Assembly: GCA_902702965.1 (NCBI GenBank) | Contig: CACRXP010000225.1 | Coordinates: 157,902 to 221,901 of the forward strand | Reading direction: 5' to 3' | Length of the DNA: 64,000 nt | Source: Spirometra erinaceieuropaei | Taxonomy: Eukaryota; Platyhelminthes; Cestoda; Diphyllobothriidea; Diphyllobothriidae | Shown: positions 1-11,051 of the stretch, in pieces | Position numbering within the stretch: the stretch's first letter is position 1 | Layout: each line of letters opens with the position of its first letter | Position numbers and translations under genes: made by a program | Notes under the pieces: generated by a model | What the model was told of the DNA's origin: nothing | The model's input: the letters and a program-made list of their open reading frames with translations, nothing else | The model's database searches: none

Positions 1-59
1 GGAGGAGACAAACGAACTGTTATAGGCGCAGCGAGTGCGTCTGTCAAGAATTGCGGCCT

Positions 60-142
60 TAAGGACTGTGTGCATATGCTGTGCCCTCGCAGCTTGGTGT
101 GCGCTGGTAGTTCTCTGGCACCTGATTCCTTGCCTGTGGACT
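60..142 (+). repeat. A-family repeat, type-1 head fragment
   Basis: This stretch matches the first part of the A-family repeat seen at 1010-1085, 10620-10680 and 29400-29470. The shared words run from the 'ccctcgcagc' motif to 'gcctgtgga'. The repeat body is missing, so this is a truncated copy. Confidence 0.55.
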
Positions 143-925
143 GGGTAAACAAGCCGTCTTCATGATTGTCCAGTGTGAAATAGGGGGACCTGATAGATGG
201 GTTCACAGCATTATGGCTGCCTGTATCGATGCACATGGAGACTTATTGTACAAAATTCACAAAAATCGTATCCCTGCAAGTCGACAACCCAATTTTACCC
301 TGGATTTCGTTCTACTAGGGGCGTACTGGTATTTGGAAATACTCACAAGTTCCAGCAAGAAGTCGACCAAGTTGCTCCAAGCAACAAGTCCGCTCGCTTA
401 AGTGACAACTTCACGCCCAGTTTCCGAATTTCGATATCCTGAGAAGTTACACAACAGCCTTGTGGCCCGTGAGGCTGCACTCCGCGTCACAGCAGTCCTT
501 CCTTCGGAAATAGGTGCACTTCCGCGGGAGTAGACAAACAGACTGCAGAGTCTCACAGTGTTAGGACGGCCCAGAACACGACGCACCGTTCCAGTTGTCC
601 GGGGGTCACGCCTGACAAAGAACCGCAAACTCGCCGGACAGCCTCGCCTAGGAAGCCCGCAGGCGAGCCAGACATTTGCACGCCGCTGAGTCATACGCGA
701 GCGCCTGCCCATGCGGGCGCTCAGGACTGGACCAGTAGGAACACGCAAACCAGACGAAGGCTGAACCCTTAAATACGAAGCCACGGACGGAAGGATTAAG
801 AGTTGATGTACACAGGGTGACTGACGCAGTAAAGCTGTCCTCTCCTATCCTGTCTGTCTTCTATTCCGCACAGAACTGGCGTCATACTAATTGGGGATAT
901 AACACACAGCCACCCTTGTGACCAG
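143..925. other. No recognised feature
   Basis: The longest open frame is 128 codons on the minus strand (398-784). It is arginine-rich with no recognisable domain, and I treat it as a chance frame in GC-richer sequence. I see no RNA gene or repeat family here. Confidence 0.4.
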
Positions 926-958
926 CCTAGTGCATGTGTCTGCCAGGAAGGGAGTGTA

Positions 959-975
959 TGTGTGTGTGTGTGTGT
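959..975. repeat. (TG)n microsatellite
   Basis: A short run of alternating TG sits immediately before the A-family copy that starts at about 974. Confidence 0.9.
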
Positions 976-1437
976 CGGTCAAAAGGTCTGAAAGCGTGTG
1001 CTACGCCAGTATCAGTAAACCATGGCCCTCGCAGCCTGGTATGCGTTGGCAGTTCTCTGACACCTGATTCCCTGCTGGTAGATGCGCTTTCGCATACAGG
1101 TGGTGGCATGGCTGCCCCGTCATCATCCTCGTCCTTCTGACCCCTGTTGTGGTGTTGTTGCTGTTGTTGGTCAAAAACCTGGACATTGGTTGTGCGGACC
1201 AGGGGGTGTGGAGTGGAACGCCAAGGCGCAGGTTCGACCGCGCCATCCACCTGCGCCCTCTCTTGACTCAGTCTTGACAGGGGTCCAGGTGGGGAGTGGG
1301 GGAGAGAGGGAGTGCGGTAGATGTTGCGCAAGTCCACTATGACCATAAACTAGTTCACGCGCAAGTCACCGTGCCTGCTGCACCTTGCTGTGTAGCACTC
1401 TGTGGACATCGTCGGAATCGACGGTCGAACTGTCCTG
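974..1437 (+). repeat. A-family interspersed repeat, type-1 head, near full length
   Basis: The copy runs from 'aaaggtctgaaagcg' through a GTTGTTGTTG-rich stretch, the 'ggaccagggggtgtgg' block and the 'agagagtgcggtagatg' block. It ends at 'cgacggtcgaactgtc'. The same order recurs at 10580-11050, 29355-29835 and, on the minus strand, at 48985-49385 and 55590-56215. The final ~300 bp is also the body of the 5S-headed SINE at 42856-43385. It is non-coding; the frames that overlap it on both strands are shadows of the repeat. Confidence 0.75.
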
Positions 1438-1690
1438 TGCGTGTGTGTGTACGCGGTGTAGGCAGGCAGTGCGCGTCAAAACGTTGGGTCATGTGAGACA
1501 CTCCCGCTGTCATTTGCACGCACGCACGCACGCACGCACTCATGCGTAGTTGTTTTCTGCCAGTTCAGATAACGCGCCGCCTATGACGGCGAACCCTGGT
1601 GTGGCGAACAGCAGCAGCAGCGGCAGCAGCAGTAGTGAGATGAACAAGCGGGTGTGCTGTCATCGGGAGTAGTGGGAGTTGCGCAGGAAT
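1438..1690. repeat. Simple-repeat cluster: (GT)n, (GCAC)n, (CAG)n
   Basis: A (GT)n run is at about 1438-1451, a tetranucleotide GCAC run at about 1516-1539, and an interrupted CAG run at about 1609-1634. There is nothing else I can name. Confidence 0.75.
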
Positions 1691-1699
1691 GCAAGGAGC

Positions 1700-1995
1700 T
1701 CACAGTGGGGGAGATAGCAGAGGGAGTCATAATATGAACTTACGTACTGCAGACATGTGAAGCAAGTGTTGAGTAGCCGAGAACTGTAAAGCTCGAGTCT
1801 CACATGACTTGCAAATTCACGATATCTGTCTGGTCGTGTATAGTAGTACTTATATTGTGTTGTTCAGTATGGATTTCACGCCGGAGGAAGAAGAGAGAGG
1901 CATAATACGAGATTACGTATTGCAGATATGCGAGGCAGATGTTGAGTAATTGAGAACTGTGAAGCGCTACTTTCACATGACTTGCACATTCATGA
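1700..1995. repeat. Degenerate direct duplication, two ~115-bp units
   Basis: The block at about 1710-1825 and the block at about 1890-1995 share, in the same order, 'cataatat/cg', 'ttacgta.tgcaga', 'tgttgagta', 'gagaactgt' and 'cacatgacttgca'. They are offset by about 174 bp. A shorter echo ('gaggcagatgctgagtag') is at 2197-2214. Confidence 0.6.
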
Positions 1996-1999
1996 TAGT

Positions 2000-3390
2000 A
2001 GTCGAAGGGGAATGAGCCTGTGATTCAAGGCGCAGACATATTGACTCGAATAGCCGGTGGTCAACTGAACCCGAGTTCAAATCTGAAGTTATGCAGGCGT
2101 GAAATGGAACACAACTGGCTGGTAGTGGTGGCGGCAACTAAGCCACTACGGTCCTCCCTGCCTTGGTCGGTAATCCATGTAAAATTCCTTTCGGCGAGGC
2201 AGATGCTGAGTAGAGGGTGCAGTAGGTGCTTCACAAGTCGCCACTGCTGAGTCCACATCGTGCGACAGAGGCGGGCGCTGTCGTTAGTGAAAACTCAACC
2301 GATGTACGTTTTATCTGGCTCTCCCAGAACGACCCTATAAACGCCTTCAGAAACGCCAAACTGCTATAGGTCGGAAAATTCATTTAGACAAACAGCGTTA
2401 AGTGGGAAGCTCACGTAACCACAGCTGACAGTTTCACCTAGAGTGACTTACGGTCGCCTATCATTCTATATTCCAGCAGTGGTTATGTTCGTTGTATTGT
2501 AATGGTCTGATGAAGAATTTCCAAAAACGTACAGTTATCAAAAGCGTCGCCGCTCATCTCGGCCAATCATAAATCCTTCCAAAGGCCTATGGATGACGAA
2601 TAAAGCGCAAACGCGTGTTTATCTACAATAACGAATTCAATTGCGAATGACATTTTCGCAGAGCTAAATTATGCCTGAATGAGCAGCCTTGAGTCACAAC
2701 CGGCCCCCGCTCGACCACATTTCCGTCTATGGTCAACAGCTGACATGGACGGGCCTGTAACATGGATAACTCTTGATAATAAGGGGGGGGGGCGGAGTTG
2801 AAGGAGGGGAGCATGTCCTCACCCAATACTCCTGCAGTGATGACTCAGTGTACGCTGACTATTCGGGCGAATAGGCATTGGCAGCTGACGCCATCACGGC
2901 GGGTGGACGTGTTCTGGGTCATCTCTTCAGCCTGCTGCCCTCAGGGGGCTATGTTTGCCTTCAAATGACGAATGTCTACTGGGCGACCAGTGGCGAGGCT
3001 TCCAGTGTCCCGGCATAACATCGGGGTGCTCTAAATTAGGGGCGCCCAATTATGGTTCATCTGGCATTTCATGCTCGAAGCGCCCCTGTGTGTGTGTGAG
3101 TCGGTCAGGGTTAGAAAGAGAAACGTAGTCTAGTGTTCCCTCGGCAGGAGTGAGTCATGACAAGTGGAAACGAGACTGGTCTCGATGACCAACCTCGCCC
3201 ATTCTACGAGTCGATGGTTCTAATCCAGCTGAGCTCCGCATTGGGTGCTTATATCCGTGAGAATAATTTAGCGGTAGACATGATCACTTTCAACCATGAG
3301 CACATGCGAGATAGTTCAACCGTTGCAGGTGGCGATATGCACCTCAGCCTCATGAAACAGGCGACCCCATCCAGCTTGCTCTACAGACAG
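2000..3390. other. No recognised gene; one unassigned 83-codon frame
   Basis: A run of G is present near 2785-2795. A frame on + at 3157-3408 (83 codons) starts MTSGNETGLDDQ, and its last codons run into the C2H2 remnant that begins at about 3391. I do not recognise it, and no splice context convinces me. The segment at 2505-2550 (CTGATGAAG followed by AAAAACGTA) resembles 30252-30285. Confidence 0.4.
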
Positions 3391-4140
3391 TGTATGTTGG
3401 TGCTCTAGGCACTGATTCGTCGATCTCCGTGCGATGGATTCACAAGTGACAGACCAGGCCGATGTGTGAAGTGAATGCACGGGGACAGTGTGGCCAGGAA
3501 AAGTCGGCGGTGTCAGTGTCGGTTAAGGTGATCGTGGCAGAGCTGCTGGTGGTGAGCGAGCTGGACGGTGGGGTGTAGGTTGGGCTAGACATGGTGGGTT
3601 TGTAGGATGTGTTAGGTGTTTCGAGGCTGCGGTGAATTACGCTCTCTGTGACCTTGAAGGCCCATGTGGTGGGTGGATGTGCGGGCGCAGTGAGGACAGT
3701 TGAGGTGGATGCGTCGAGTGTATGTTGGCGCTCCAGGCACTGGTTCGCCAGTCTATGTGCGATGGAATCGCAAATGACCGACCAGGCCGATGTGTGAGGC
3801 GAATGTGCGATCGCAAGGAGAACAGGTATGGACCGAGTCCCCATTGCTTCTGTTGGCGGTGGTGAGGTTGATGTTTGTAAGTACGTCAGGGTTGTATCCA
3901 GTAGTGCTGGGGGCAAGAGCCGCCATGGCAGCTGTTGAGACTGTGGGGGAGGGCAACTGAAGATCAGATGCACGCTTGGAAATGAGTGTCGATGTGTAGA
4001 GCGAGACAGAGGTGGACGGTTAGACAACAACTAGTGTATTCCGGGTGCTGCTGTTGGAACGAGGATGTCCTACAAGGCCGATTGGTGCTCGGAACGTCCG
4101 CTGACTGCGTGGGCAGGTTGGTAGCATGCTACCAACTAAA
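3391..4140 (-). pseudogene. C2H2 zinc-finger remnant (proliferated repeat-borne finger family)
   Basis: Read on the minus strand, several out-of-frame pieces give classical C2H2 fingers. One frame has CSPCDRTFASHIGLVGHLRF followed by H, with two cysteines and two histidines at normal spacing. Another has PHCPRAFTSHIGLVCHL, with the first Cys changed to Trp. Linkers are Thr/Ser/Pro-rich, as in other copies of this family. The pieces lie in at least two frames with stops between them, so no full protein can be made. Related remnants are at 27720-28010, 42785-43800, 49440-49805 and 56220-56750. I infer that these are the C-terminal part of a retrotransposon protein rather than a host transcription factor, because they are dispersed, truncated and tied to repeats. 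Confidence 0.7.
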
Positions 4141-4350
4141 GTGGTAACTAAGATCTTTACAGGGCTTCCTGTCAATGTTGCCTATCCCACATTTTCACCA
4201 AAGTAACATTCAAGGTTTCCGCCCAAATTCAGCAGGGTATAGATGGAGTAACGATCGGGTGGTCAGCACGACCAATATGCATCCCAGATCACCAGCACCA
4301 GCATCGTAACTAGGAGCCATTCCCCGCAGACTACTCCACCAGCACCAGCA
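4141..4350. other. No recognised feature, ends at assembly gap
   Basis: I recognise no coding or repeat signal. The last bases before the gap contain repeated 'accagcaccagca' words, which could be where assembly failed. Confidence 0.4.
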
Positions 4351-4564
4351 NNNNNNNNNNNNNNNNNNNNNNNNNNNNNNNNNNNNNNNNNNNNNNNNNN
4401 NNNNNNNNNNNNNNNNNNNNNNNNNNNNNNNNNNNNNNNNNNNNNNNNNNNNNNNNNNNNNNNNNNNNNNNNNNNNNNNNNNNNNNNNNNNNNNNNNNNN
4501 NNNNNNNNNNNNNNNNNNNNNNNNNNNNNNNNNNNNNNNNNNNNNNNNNNNNNNNNNNNNNNNN
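4351..4564. other. Assembly gap (214 N)
   Basis: An uninterrupted run of N lies inside the endonuclease region of the CR1-like element. Any reading frame across it is artificial. Confidence 1.
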
Positions 4565-5328
4565 GATAAGAGTTGCGTTGAAGTCCCCCATGATTAAGAC
4601 GTCGGATCGGATAGAGAATCTCTCCAGGTCCTCAATCAGACGGGTGTCCGCCATGGGATCATTTCTCCGCGGTCGGTAGACCGTCAGGACGTCAAGGCTC
4701 GGTGAACCCGGTACTTTTGTAGTTAGCCAAATTGCCTCAGAAGTACACGAAAGTTTATCTGTTTTATCTGAGTCTATAAGTCCGTGTTTTACATACGTGA
4801 GTACGCCTCCGCCCTGACGTCCTGACCTGTCTCTTCTAAACAGCTGATATCCTGCTGTAGTTAACTCACGGTTGTCCACCTGCTGGTTCAGCCAATTTTC
4901 TGTAACGGAGATTATATCCGGGGCCAGATCAGATAGATGGATCTTTAGCTCGTCAACTTTCGATAACATGCTCTGCACATTTGTATATAGAAATTTCAGT
5001 TTACGGTTTATGGCTGGCAGAGAAGTAATTTAGATGCGTCTAGGACTTTCGCCTACTATTCCAGTTGCGCGGTCATCCGGATCGAGCCCGTCCAAAGAAA
5101 GGATGATGGGCGCTGTCTGATTTGGTTGTTTTAGATAACCAAATTCCGTTCTCCTTCGCTGAGTCTCTTCCTCAGCTCTAGAACTAGAAGACGACGTTTC
5201 AGCCTCTCTGCTGGAGAGTAATCCGGTTGAAAAAAAAACGCCCGGGTTTGGTACCTTTTTTTCTAAAGCGCCGAGATAGAGTCAACCCAGCTTGCTCTTT
5301 ACAAGCCAGCACAACTTTGAAAGGTCAA
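4565..5328 (-). pseudogene. CR1-like LINE: ORF1 end plus apurinic-type endonuclease domain, copy 1
   Basis: On the minus strand from about 4978 down, the frame reads VQSMLSKVDELKIHLSDLAP and continues with DIISVTENWL, the early block of LINE EEP-type endonucleases. RDRSGRQGGGVLTYV follows, and then near the gap LIMGDFNAT, which carries the GDFN catalytic-block motif. The usual TETWL is changed to TENWL here. The region 5041-5328 encodes the end of an ORF1-like segment (PAERLKRR..LELRKRL) but contains stops. The domain would nick the target DNA for retrotransposition. At 5328/5329 it abuts a reverse transcriptase block on the opposite strand, so it cannot be part of a working element. Confidence 0.85.
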
Positions 5329-6356
5329 ATTTCCGATCCGTTTTCACAAGAGAAGCAGACTTTACCCCATCTAATTCTGAGAACATGAGAGATCCCACTA
5401 TCAAAGATATTGTGTTTCGAGAAGAAGCGATTTTGGAAGAACTGAAAAGCTTGAAGGAATGTTAATCGCCCGGTCCGGGCGAGATCCCAGCAAAGCTGCT
5501 CTTTGAGCTTGCCCAACAGCTGGCCAAGCCACTATCCTTTCTGTGCCAGAAATCGTTTGATGCTGAAATTCTTCCCACAAACTGGAAGACGGCCCACATT
5601 ACACCCCTTTACAAAAGCGGTAGTCGTGCTCTGGCGACAAACTACAGACCCGTCAGTCTGACATCAATCTGCTGCAAAGTGATGGGGAAAACCATCAAAA
5701 AGGAGTTGATGGCTTACTTGGAATCCCAAAACCTCTTGTCCAATGCACAATATGGTTTCCGTAGGGGAAGATCATGTGTTACGAACTTGCTATACACAAT
5801 GCAAAGTTGGACACGAGCACTGGACGCAAAACACACCGTGCATGTTGCCTATATTGATTTTCGGAAGGCGTTTGACAGTGTTCCGCACCAGCGTCTCCTA
5901 CACAAGTTGAGAATTATGGGCATCGGTGGCAAACTTCTCAAATGGATCGAAAATTTCCTTGTCGGCCGCTCCCAAATTGTCTGCGTAGAACAACAGCAAT
6001 CAAGGTGCACATTCATAGAGAGTGGGGTCCCACAAGGCTCGGTGCTCGGAGCAACCCTCTTTCTCTTGTTCATCAATGATTGTGTAGATGGGTTGGACTG
6101 TGATTGTGCCATGTTTGCGGACGACATAAAAATCTGGAAAGTCATCCAGAATGCCGCCGATGAGACCAACTTCCAAGAAAATCTTTGTCGATTGGACGAG
6201 TGGTCCCGCAGATGGCTCTTGTCCTTCAATTTGAACAAATGCACCATTCTGCGCCTCTGAAATCAGACCCCTAGTACGCGGCAATACCATCTGAACGGAA
6301 CGCCACTCCGAGATGCAAAAACTCAGAAAGATCTCGGAGTTTGGGTTGCATACAGC
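5329..6356 (+). pseudogene. CR1-like LINE reverse transcriptase fragment 1
   Basis: One frame on + spans the whole block, with stops at 5463-5465 and 6258-6260. It starts near DPTIKDIVFREEAILEELKS (pre-RT region), then GEIPAKLLFELAQQLAKPLS, NWKTAHITPLYKSG and NYRPVSLTSICCKVM. RT block A is YIDFRKAFDSVPH, block B is SGVPQGSVLG, and the catalytic block is FADDIKIW (about 6111-6134) with both aspartates kept. After the second stop, YHLNGTPLRDAKTQKDLGVW continues until the break at about 6356. FADD with this block order is typical of CR1/Jockey-type elements. The element is dead: two stops, and both ends are joined to endonuclease sequence in the opposite orientation. Confidence 0.9.
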
Positions 6357-7085
6357 CCGTGTTTTACATACGTGAGTACGCCTCCGCCCTGACGTCCTGA
6401 CCTGTCTCTTCTAAACAGCTGATATCCTGCTATTGTTAACTCCCGGTTGTCCACCTGCTGGTTCAGCCAAGTTTCTGTAAGTAAGATTATATCCGGGGCC
6501 AGATCAGATAGATGGATCTTTAGCTCGTCAACTTTCGATAACATGCTCTGCACATTTGTATATAGAAATTTCAGTTTACGATTTATGGCTGGCAGAGAAG
6601 TAACTTCGATGCGTCTAGGACTTTCGCCTACTATTCCAGTTGCGCGGTCATCCGGATCGAGCCCGTCCAAAGAAAGGATGTTGGGCGCTGTCTGATTTGG
6701 TTGTTGTAGTTAACAAAATTCCGTTCTCCTTCGCTGAGTCTCTTCCTCAGCTCTAGAACTAGAAGACGACGTTTCAGCCTCTCTGCTGGAGAGTAATCCG
6801 GTTGAAAAAAAACCCCGGGGTTGGTGCCTTTTATTCTAAAGTGCCGAGATAGAGTCAGCCCAGCTTGCTCCTTACAAGCCAGCACAACTTTGAGAGGTCG
6901 GGGGCGTGTTGGTTTTGGCAGATTGTTTGTCCGTTTTCCGAGACGGAAGACTTTGAGTACTTCAATTGTCTCAGTGGGATCCAGGATATTGTTGGGCAGG
7001 CCTTGGAAAAGCCTTAGATCTTCCGAAATCCGCGGGGAGGAGGGCTTGATCTCGGGAAAAAGTACGTTTAACCAGTGGTTCAAAG
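6357..7085 (-). pseudogene. CR1-like LINE: ORF1-like region plus endonuclease start, copy 2
   Basis: Copy 2 repeats copy 1 with about ten differences over 245 bp by eye (4786-5030 against 6357-6600) and reaches further 5'. The 5' part (7083-6631) is open for 150 codons and contains LKVVLACKEQAGLTLSRHFR, GTNPGVFFQPDYSPAERLKR and RKRLSEGERN, an RNA-binding ORF1-like pattern common upstream of CR1-type endonucleases. The endonuclease part (6670-6357) lies in another frame and has LTETWLNQQVDNREL intact, unlike copy 1. The overlap at about 6631-6670 is either a frameshift or the normal ORF1/ORF2 overlap. The copy stops abruptly at YVKHG, where the RT block of the opposite strand begins. Confidence 0.85.
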
Positions 7086-7740
7086 CTTAAAGCCACCGAC
7101 TTAAACTGACTGTAGGGTGTTAAGTCTGATCTCAGAGTGCCCGTCCTCGGGGGTCACAGAGTGACCAACAATCAATAATGAAGAATTTGTGCAAAAAACT
7201 GGCTTAAAGAATGACCAAAATCATTTCTCACGTTTTCCATGTAAGACTTTGAGAGTTAGTTATGACGATGCAATTTCACGCCTGCAACCTGGATCATAAA
7301 GTCGTGAGTGTCGATCCTGCGTAAAAACACTGAAAGAAGAAAAGATCATATTAACGACTTGTGGAGAAACTTGTATCACTTGTTCTATTCTCCCCTCCTG
7401 TCCTGTGGATGCTTCAGCGAGAGATTACAGTGCTAGATATCCCCCCAGCTGCTTTTGACGCAGCAGACTTGCAGACCAAGATGTACTTCCAAGGACAACC
7501 GTACTCATCGTTTCAAAATTCCCCGAACATCGTCAGGAAATTAGTAGAATTAAAAAAAAAACAGACAATTATACCGTTGCCCCCGTAGAACTGCGTCCAT
7601 AGCGACCAGAGACGAAAAAGTAGATACAAAAAGCACATAAATTTCGTTAATTCGAGAAAACTGGAGGTTACAGGACATATGATAGACTGCCTTTCGCAAT
7701 CGACGGAGCGGCGAAAAATCGACGAGTGGCCAAGCATAAG
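7086..7740. other. No recognised gene; unassigned 75-codon frame
   Basis: A frame on + at 7361-7588 begins MEKLVSLVLFSPPVLW. I do not recognise it, and it ends in a lysine/asparagine-rich low-complexity stretch. The segment 7620-7690 resembles parts of 14880-14940, so it is probably repeat-derived. Confidence 0.35.
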
Positions 7741-7769
7741 GACTCTGAACTTAGATGCTCAACGATCTG

Positions 7770-7985
7770 CTGCAACCTTGGTCAAATCTCGGATTCGCCG
7801 TATCTGCAGTTCGTGACAGGGCTGGCTGATGACGGCGAATAAGTCGGAAACGACTACTCCAATCTCGCCTTTTTGCCGCCGCCAACACTCTCCTAGTATA
7901 TGTGTCAGGAAGAAGGAGACCTGATGGTTGGAACAAGCGTTGTTTTACTTCGGACGTTCCCGATTCGTACAATAATCCATCATCG
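7770..7985 (+). repeat. T-family (tRNA-derived SINE) body fragment
   Basis: 'ggctggctgatgacggcgaa' followed by 'taagtcggaaacgac' matches the SINE body at 22965-23010. That body follows a tRNA-like head there. The head is missing here. Confidence 0.5.
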
Positions 7986-8520
7986 GGAACGGTAAATCAG
8001 AGACAACCTTCAGGACTAGCTTAGGACAACAGATGGACCAGAAATGACCATTTCAGTTTCGCTCCTTTTGCCTTAAACGTTTTGGCTCACTCAATTGCGT
8101 GTTTACCTCGTATATTGTTTCTGCGCATGTCCGAATCCTGAAAGACCAGCAGCTTACTAGACAAGCAGGAACACCTTCCTGGATGAATTGATACCCAGCC
8201 TTGGATCTTTGGGAGGGAGGTAGAGGGAAATGTCATTCTTGCCGGCTTCCCACGGAAAACAAAGCTGTCCAGAGGTCAGTTTGGGGACCGGACAGCGCAT
8301 GCAGCTCAACTAGTAGTTTGGGTAAATCTTCATACAACAAAAGGCACCAAAGGGTGTGACAAGGACTAGCGTTCCATAAAACCCATATCGCAGCTTATTC
8401 ATTTTTAATTGTCGCTCACAGAACTTGTGTGAAAGATGGTCTCAGTGGCAGTTTCACGCGTGTGTTATGTGAGCCCACCATCCCCTCGAATGAAGGTTAA
8501 GTGTTATGCTTGGGCTATGT
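7986..8520. other. No recognised feature
   Basis: Apart from a short T-family-like phrase near 8035-8070, I see no repeat family, RNA or coding signal. Confidence 0.4.
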
Positions 8521-10481
8521 TACAGTAAGTGGGCTAACTCATGAGATCTCAACAGAAATTCCGAAATGCGTTTCCGTTTCGAAAAGATTAATTAATTAGT
8601 ATTGTAACATCAATCATTTTGCAGCATAATTCTATAATAATTCAGTAAAACCAGGACGGCGGCTCATGAACAAACTTCTTTTCAGCTGCATCCAAAAACC
8701 ATACTCCGTAGAAACTGACTACTTAAGTAGCATACATTTTTCATTGATTTTTGATACCCTTAAAGATCCAATTATACTTCATGGAAAACATGCAGAAAAA
8801 TATTCATTTTTTTGCTCATTCAGTAGAAACTTACGTCTTCTTTCAATTTTACACTCGAAAGGAGGGTATTATTTGATTTTATAAAACTTTTCCAATTGCG
8901 AATTATTTTTAATCCGACCTTCCGTTACATTTGCATTCAGGGTTCCCAAACTAGAAGCCGTATACTTTCCGCGTACGGATAACCATACATTTCCCTACAG
9001 TATTAAGAGGAGACCATAAGGGGTATATAAGAATAAACAGTGGATATGGGCCACATTGTTAACTTTACAGGCCACATTGGTAAATGCAGAGACATAACAT
9101 TTTATGAGGGGCCATTTCACGGTATTAAGAAATCTCACATTTAGAAACTTTTTGAAAACCGAAGTATCTCCCTCCTTCGAGTATAAAATTGAAAGAAGAC
9201 GTAATTTTCAACTGGATGAGCAAAAGAATGAATATTTTGAGGCATGTTTTCCGTGAAATATAACCTAATCACTCAGGACATCGGAAATCATCGAAAAAAT
9301 GCCTGCTACATACAGTGCGTGACCTTTCTCATGAAATGTTGGCTGAAATTCTGAAATGCGTTTTCGATTAGGAAGGATTACTTGGTCGCGGTTGTGATAC
9401 TGATTATCACAAGGCATATTCTTATAACATTTTGGACTTGGCAGGATGTCGGCTTTCAAATGCACTTCTTTTCACTCGCCTGTAGGAAGCGTGCTCGGTA
9501 AAAAATGACTACTTAAGTAGCATGCATTTTTCCCATTGATTTTCGATGGTTTTGAAAATTCGAATATATCTTATAGAAACCACAAACAAAAAATGTGCTT
9601 TCCTTTAGTCAATCAATAGAGAATCACGTCTTCTTTATATTTTATACTTAAGGAAGGAGTATAATAAGGTTTTAAAAAAGTTTCTAATTATGAGATTTTT
9701 GAAGACCACGATATATCCATTCACATAGCATTGTACCTGGCCGTTTACCACTGCTCCTCATGAAATGTACAACATGGTCCGCATCCATTGCAAACTTTAT
9801 GGACCCTGTATGATATGGCATAGAAAAATATGGGATTTTCTTTACGCGGAACGCATGCACCTTGTAGAGTGTAATCACTAAGCGCTAATGCAACGAATGA
9901 TCAGGCTCCAAATTTTTCGGCAATTAGAAAACTTTTTTAAAACCTAATTATACTCCTTCCTTAAGTATAAAATATAAAGAAGACGTGATTCTCTATTGAT
10001 TGACTAAAGGAAAGCACATTTTTTGTTTGTGGTTTCTATAAAATATATTTGAATTTCCAAGACCATCGAAAATCAATGGGAGAAATGCATGCTACTTAAG
10101 TAGTCATTTTTTACCGAGCACGCTTTCTACAGTAGATTGAAAAGACATGCATTTTAAAGCCGACATCCTGCCGAGTCCAAATAGTTATAAGAATATGCCT
10201 TGTGATAATCAGTATCACAACCGCGACCAAGTAATCCTTCCTAATCGAAAACGCATTTCAGAATTTCAGGCAACATTTCATGAGATAGGTCGCGCACTGT
10301 AAGTATTCATTTTTTACAGAGTATGGTTTTTGGATGCAGCCGGAGTCCTGCGGTAACTGAATTCTTGCAGAATTGTGCTGCACAGTGATTGATTTCACAA
10401 CCCTAATTAATTTGTCTTTTCGAAACGGAAGCGCATTTCGGAATTTCCGTTTACATTTAATGAGTCAACCCACCTACTGTA
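8521..10481. mobile_element. Palindromic MITE (subfamily 1), split by a nested copy
   Basis: The left end reads TACAGTAAGTGGGCTAACTC and the right end is the inverse, ending CCCACCTACTGTA. The two arms are inverted copies over several hundred bases; for example 'gactacttaagtagcatgca' in the left arm pairs with sequence near 9296-10320. The ends begin CAGT and are flanked by TA, as in Tc1/mariner-type elements. No transposase is encoded, and the short frames inside are chance. A second, related element occupies 9311-10301. Removing it leaves about 970 bp. Confidence 0.85.
9311..10301. mobile_element. Palindromic MITE (subfamily 2) nested in the previous element
   Basis: It begins TACAGTGCGTGACCTTTCTC and ends with the inverse, GAGATAGGTCGCGCACTGTA. 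TA at both ends is the target duplication. Its arms carry 'gttttcgattaggaaggatt' on the left and the complement on the right. It closely matches the element at 17861-18856. It sits at the TA of the outer element's CTACTTAAGTAG palindrome: left flank 'gctaca', right flank 'agtattcatttttta'. Confidence 0.85.
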
Positions 10482-10579
10482 TGCGTGGCACGCGTAAACG
10501 GACCGTTTAGCTCTGTTATCCACTTGTACTCAGCTCAGGTTATTGACTCGGACGGCCTACTGGTGGGTGGGAGAACAAA
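10482..10579. other. Spacer with possible B-family scrap
   Basis: On the minus strand, 'cggtccgtttacgcgtgcca' resembles the B-family phrase 'cagcccgtttacgcgtccca' at 45980. Nothing else is recognisable. Confidence 0.35.
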
Positions 10580-11050
10580 GGTCTGTAGGTGTCTGCTATG
10601 CCAGGATCAGCAAACCATGACCCTCACAGCCTGGTATGCGCTGGCAGTTCTTCGACACCTGGTTCCCTGACGGTAGATGTCCCTGCGCTCCCGCTGGGTA
10701 TACATGTGGTGAGCATGGTTGCCCAGTCATCATCCTCGTCTTTCTGACCCACTGTTGCGTTGTTGCTTATGGAAATTCTGGCCAAGTGTTTGTTGTGTGG
10801 ACCAGGGGGTGTGGAGTGGAGCGCCAGGGTGTGGTCTCGGCCGCGCCAGTCACCTGCATCCTCTCCCTCCTCCGGTCTTCTTGAATTCGCCTTGACACCG
10901 GGTCCAGGTGGGGAGTAGGGAGGAGAGAGTGCAGTATAAGCAGCGAAAGTCTACACTCACTATACACTGATTCACGCGCAAGTCACCGCGCCTACTTCAT
11001 CTTGCTGTGGAGCACATGATGGACATCGTCGGATGCAACGGTGGACTGGT
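10580..11050 (+). repeat. A-family interspersed repeat, type-1 head
   Basis: It has the same block order as the copy at 974-1437, from 'tctgctatgccaggatcagc' to 'ggacatcgtcgg', with scattered substitutions. The frames at 10485-10967 on both strands are shadows of it. It is directly followed by a D-family copy. Confidence 0.75.
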
Positions 11051-11051
11051 C

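Noticed and set aside
162..442. Two overlapping + frames of about 80 codons
   Set aside because: They are in different frames of the same sequence, with no domain and no codon-level support.
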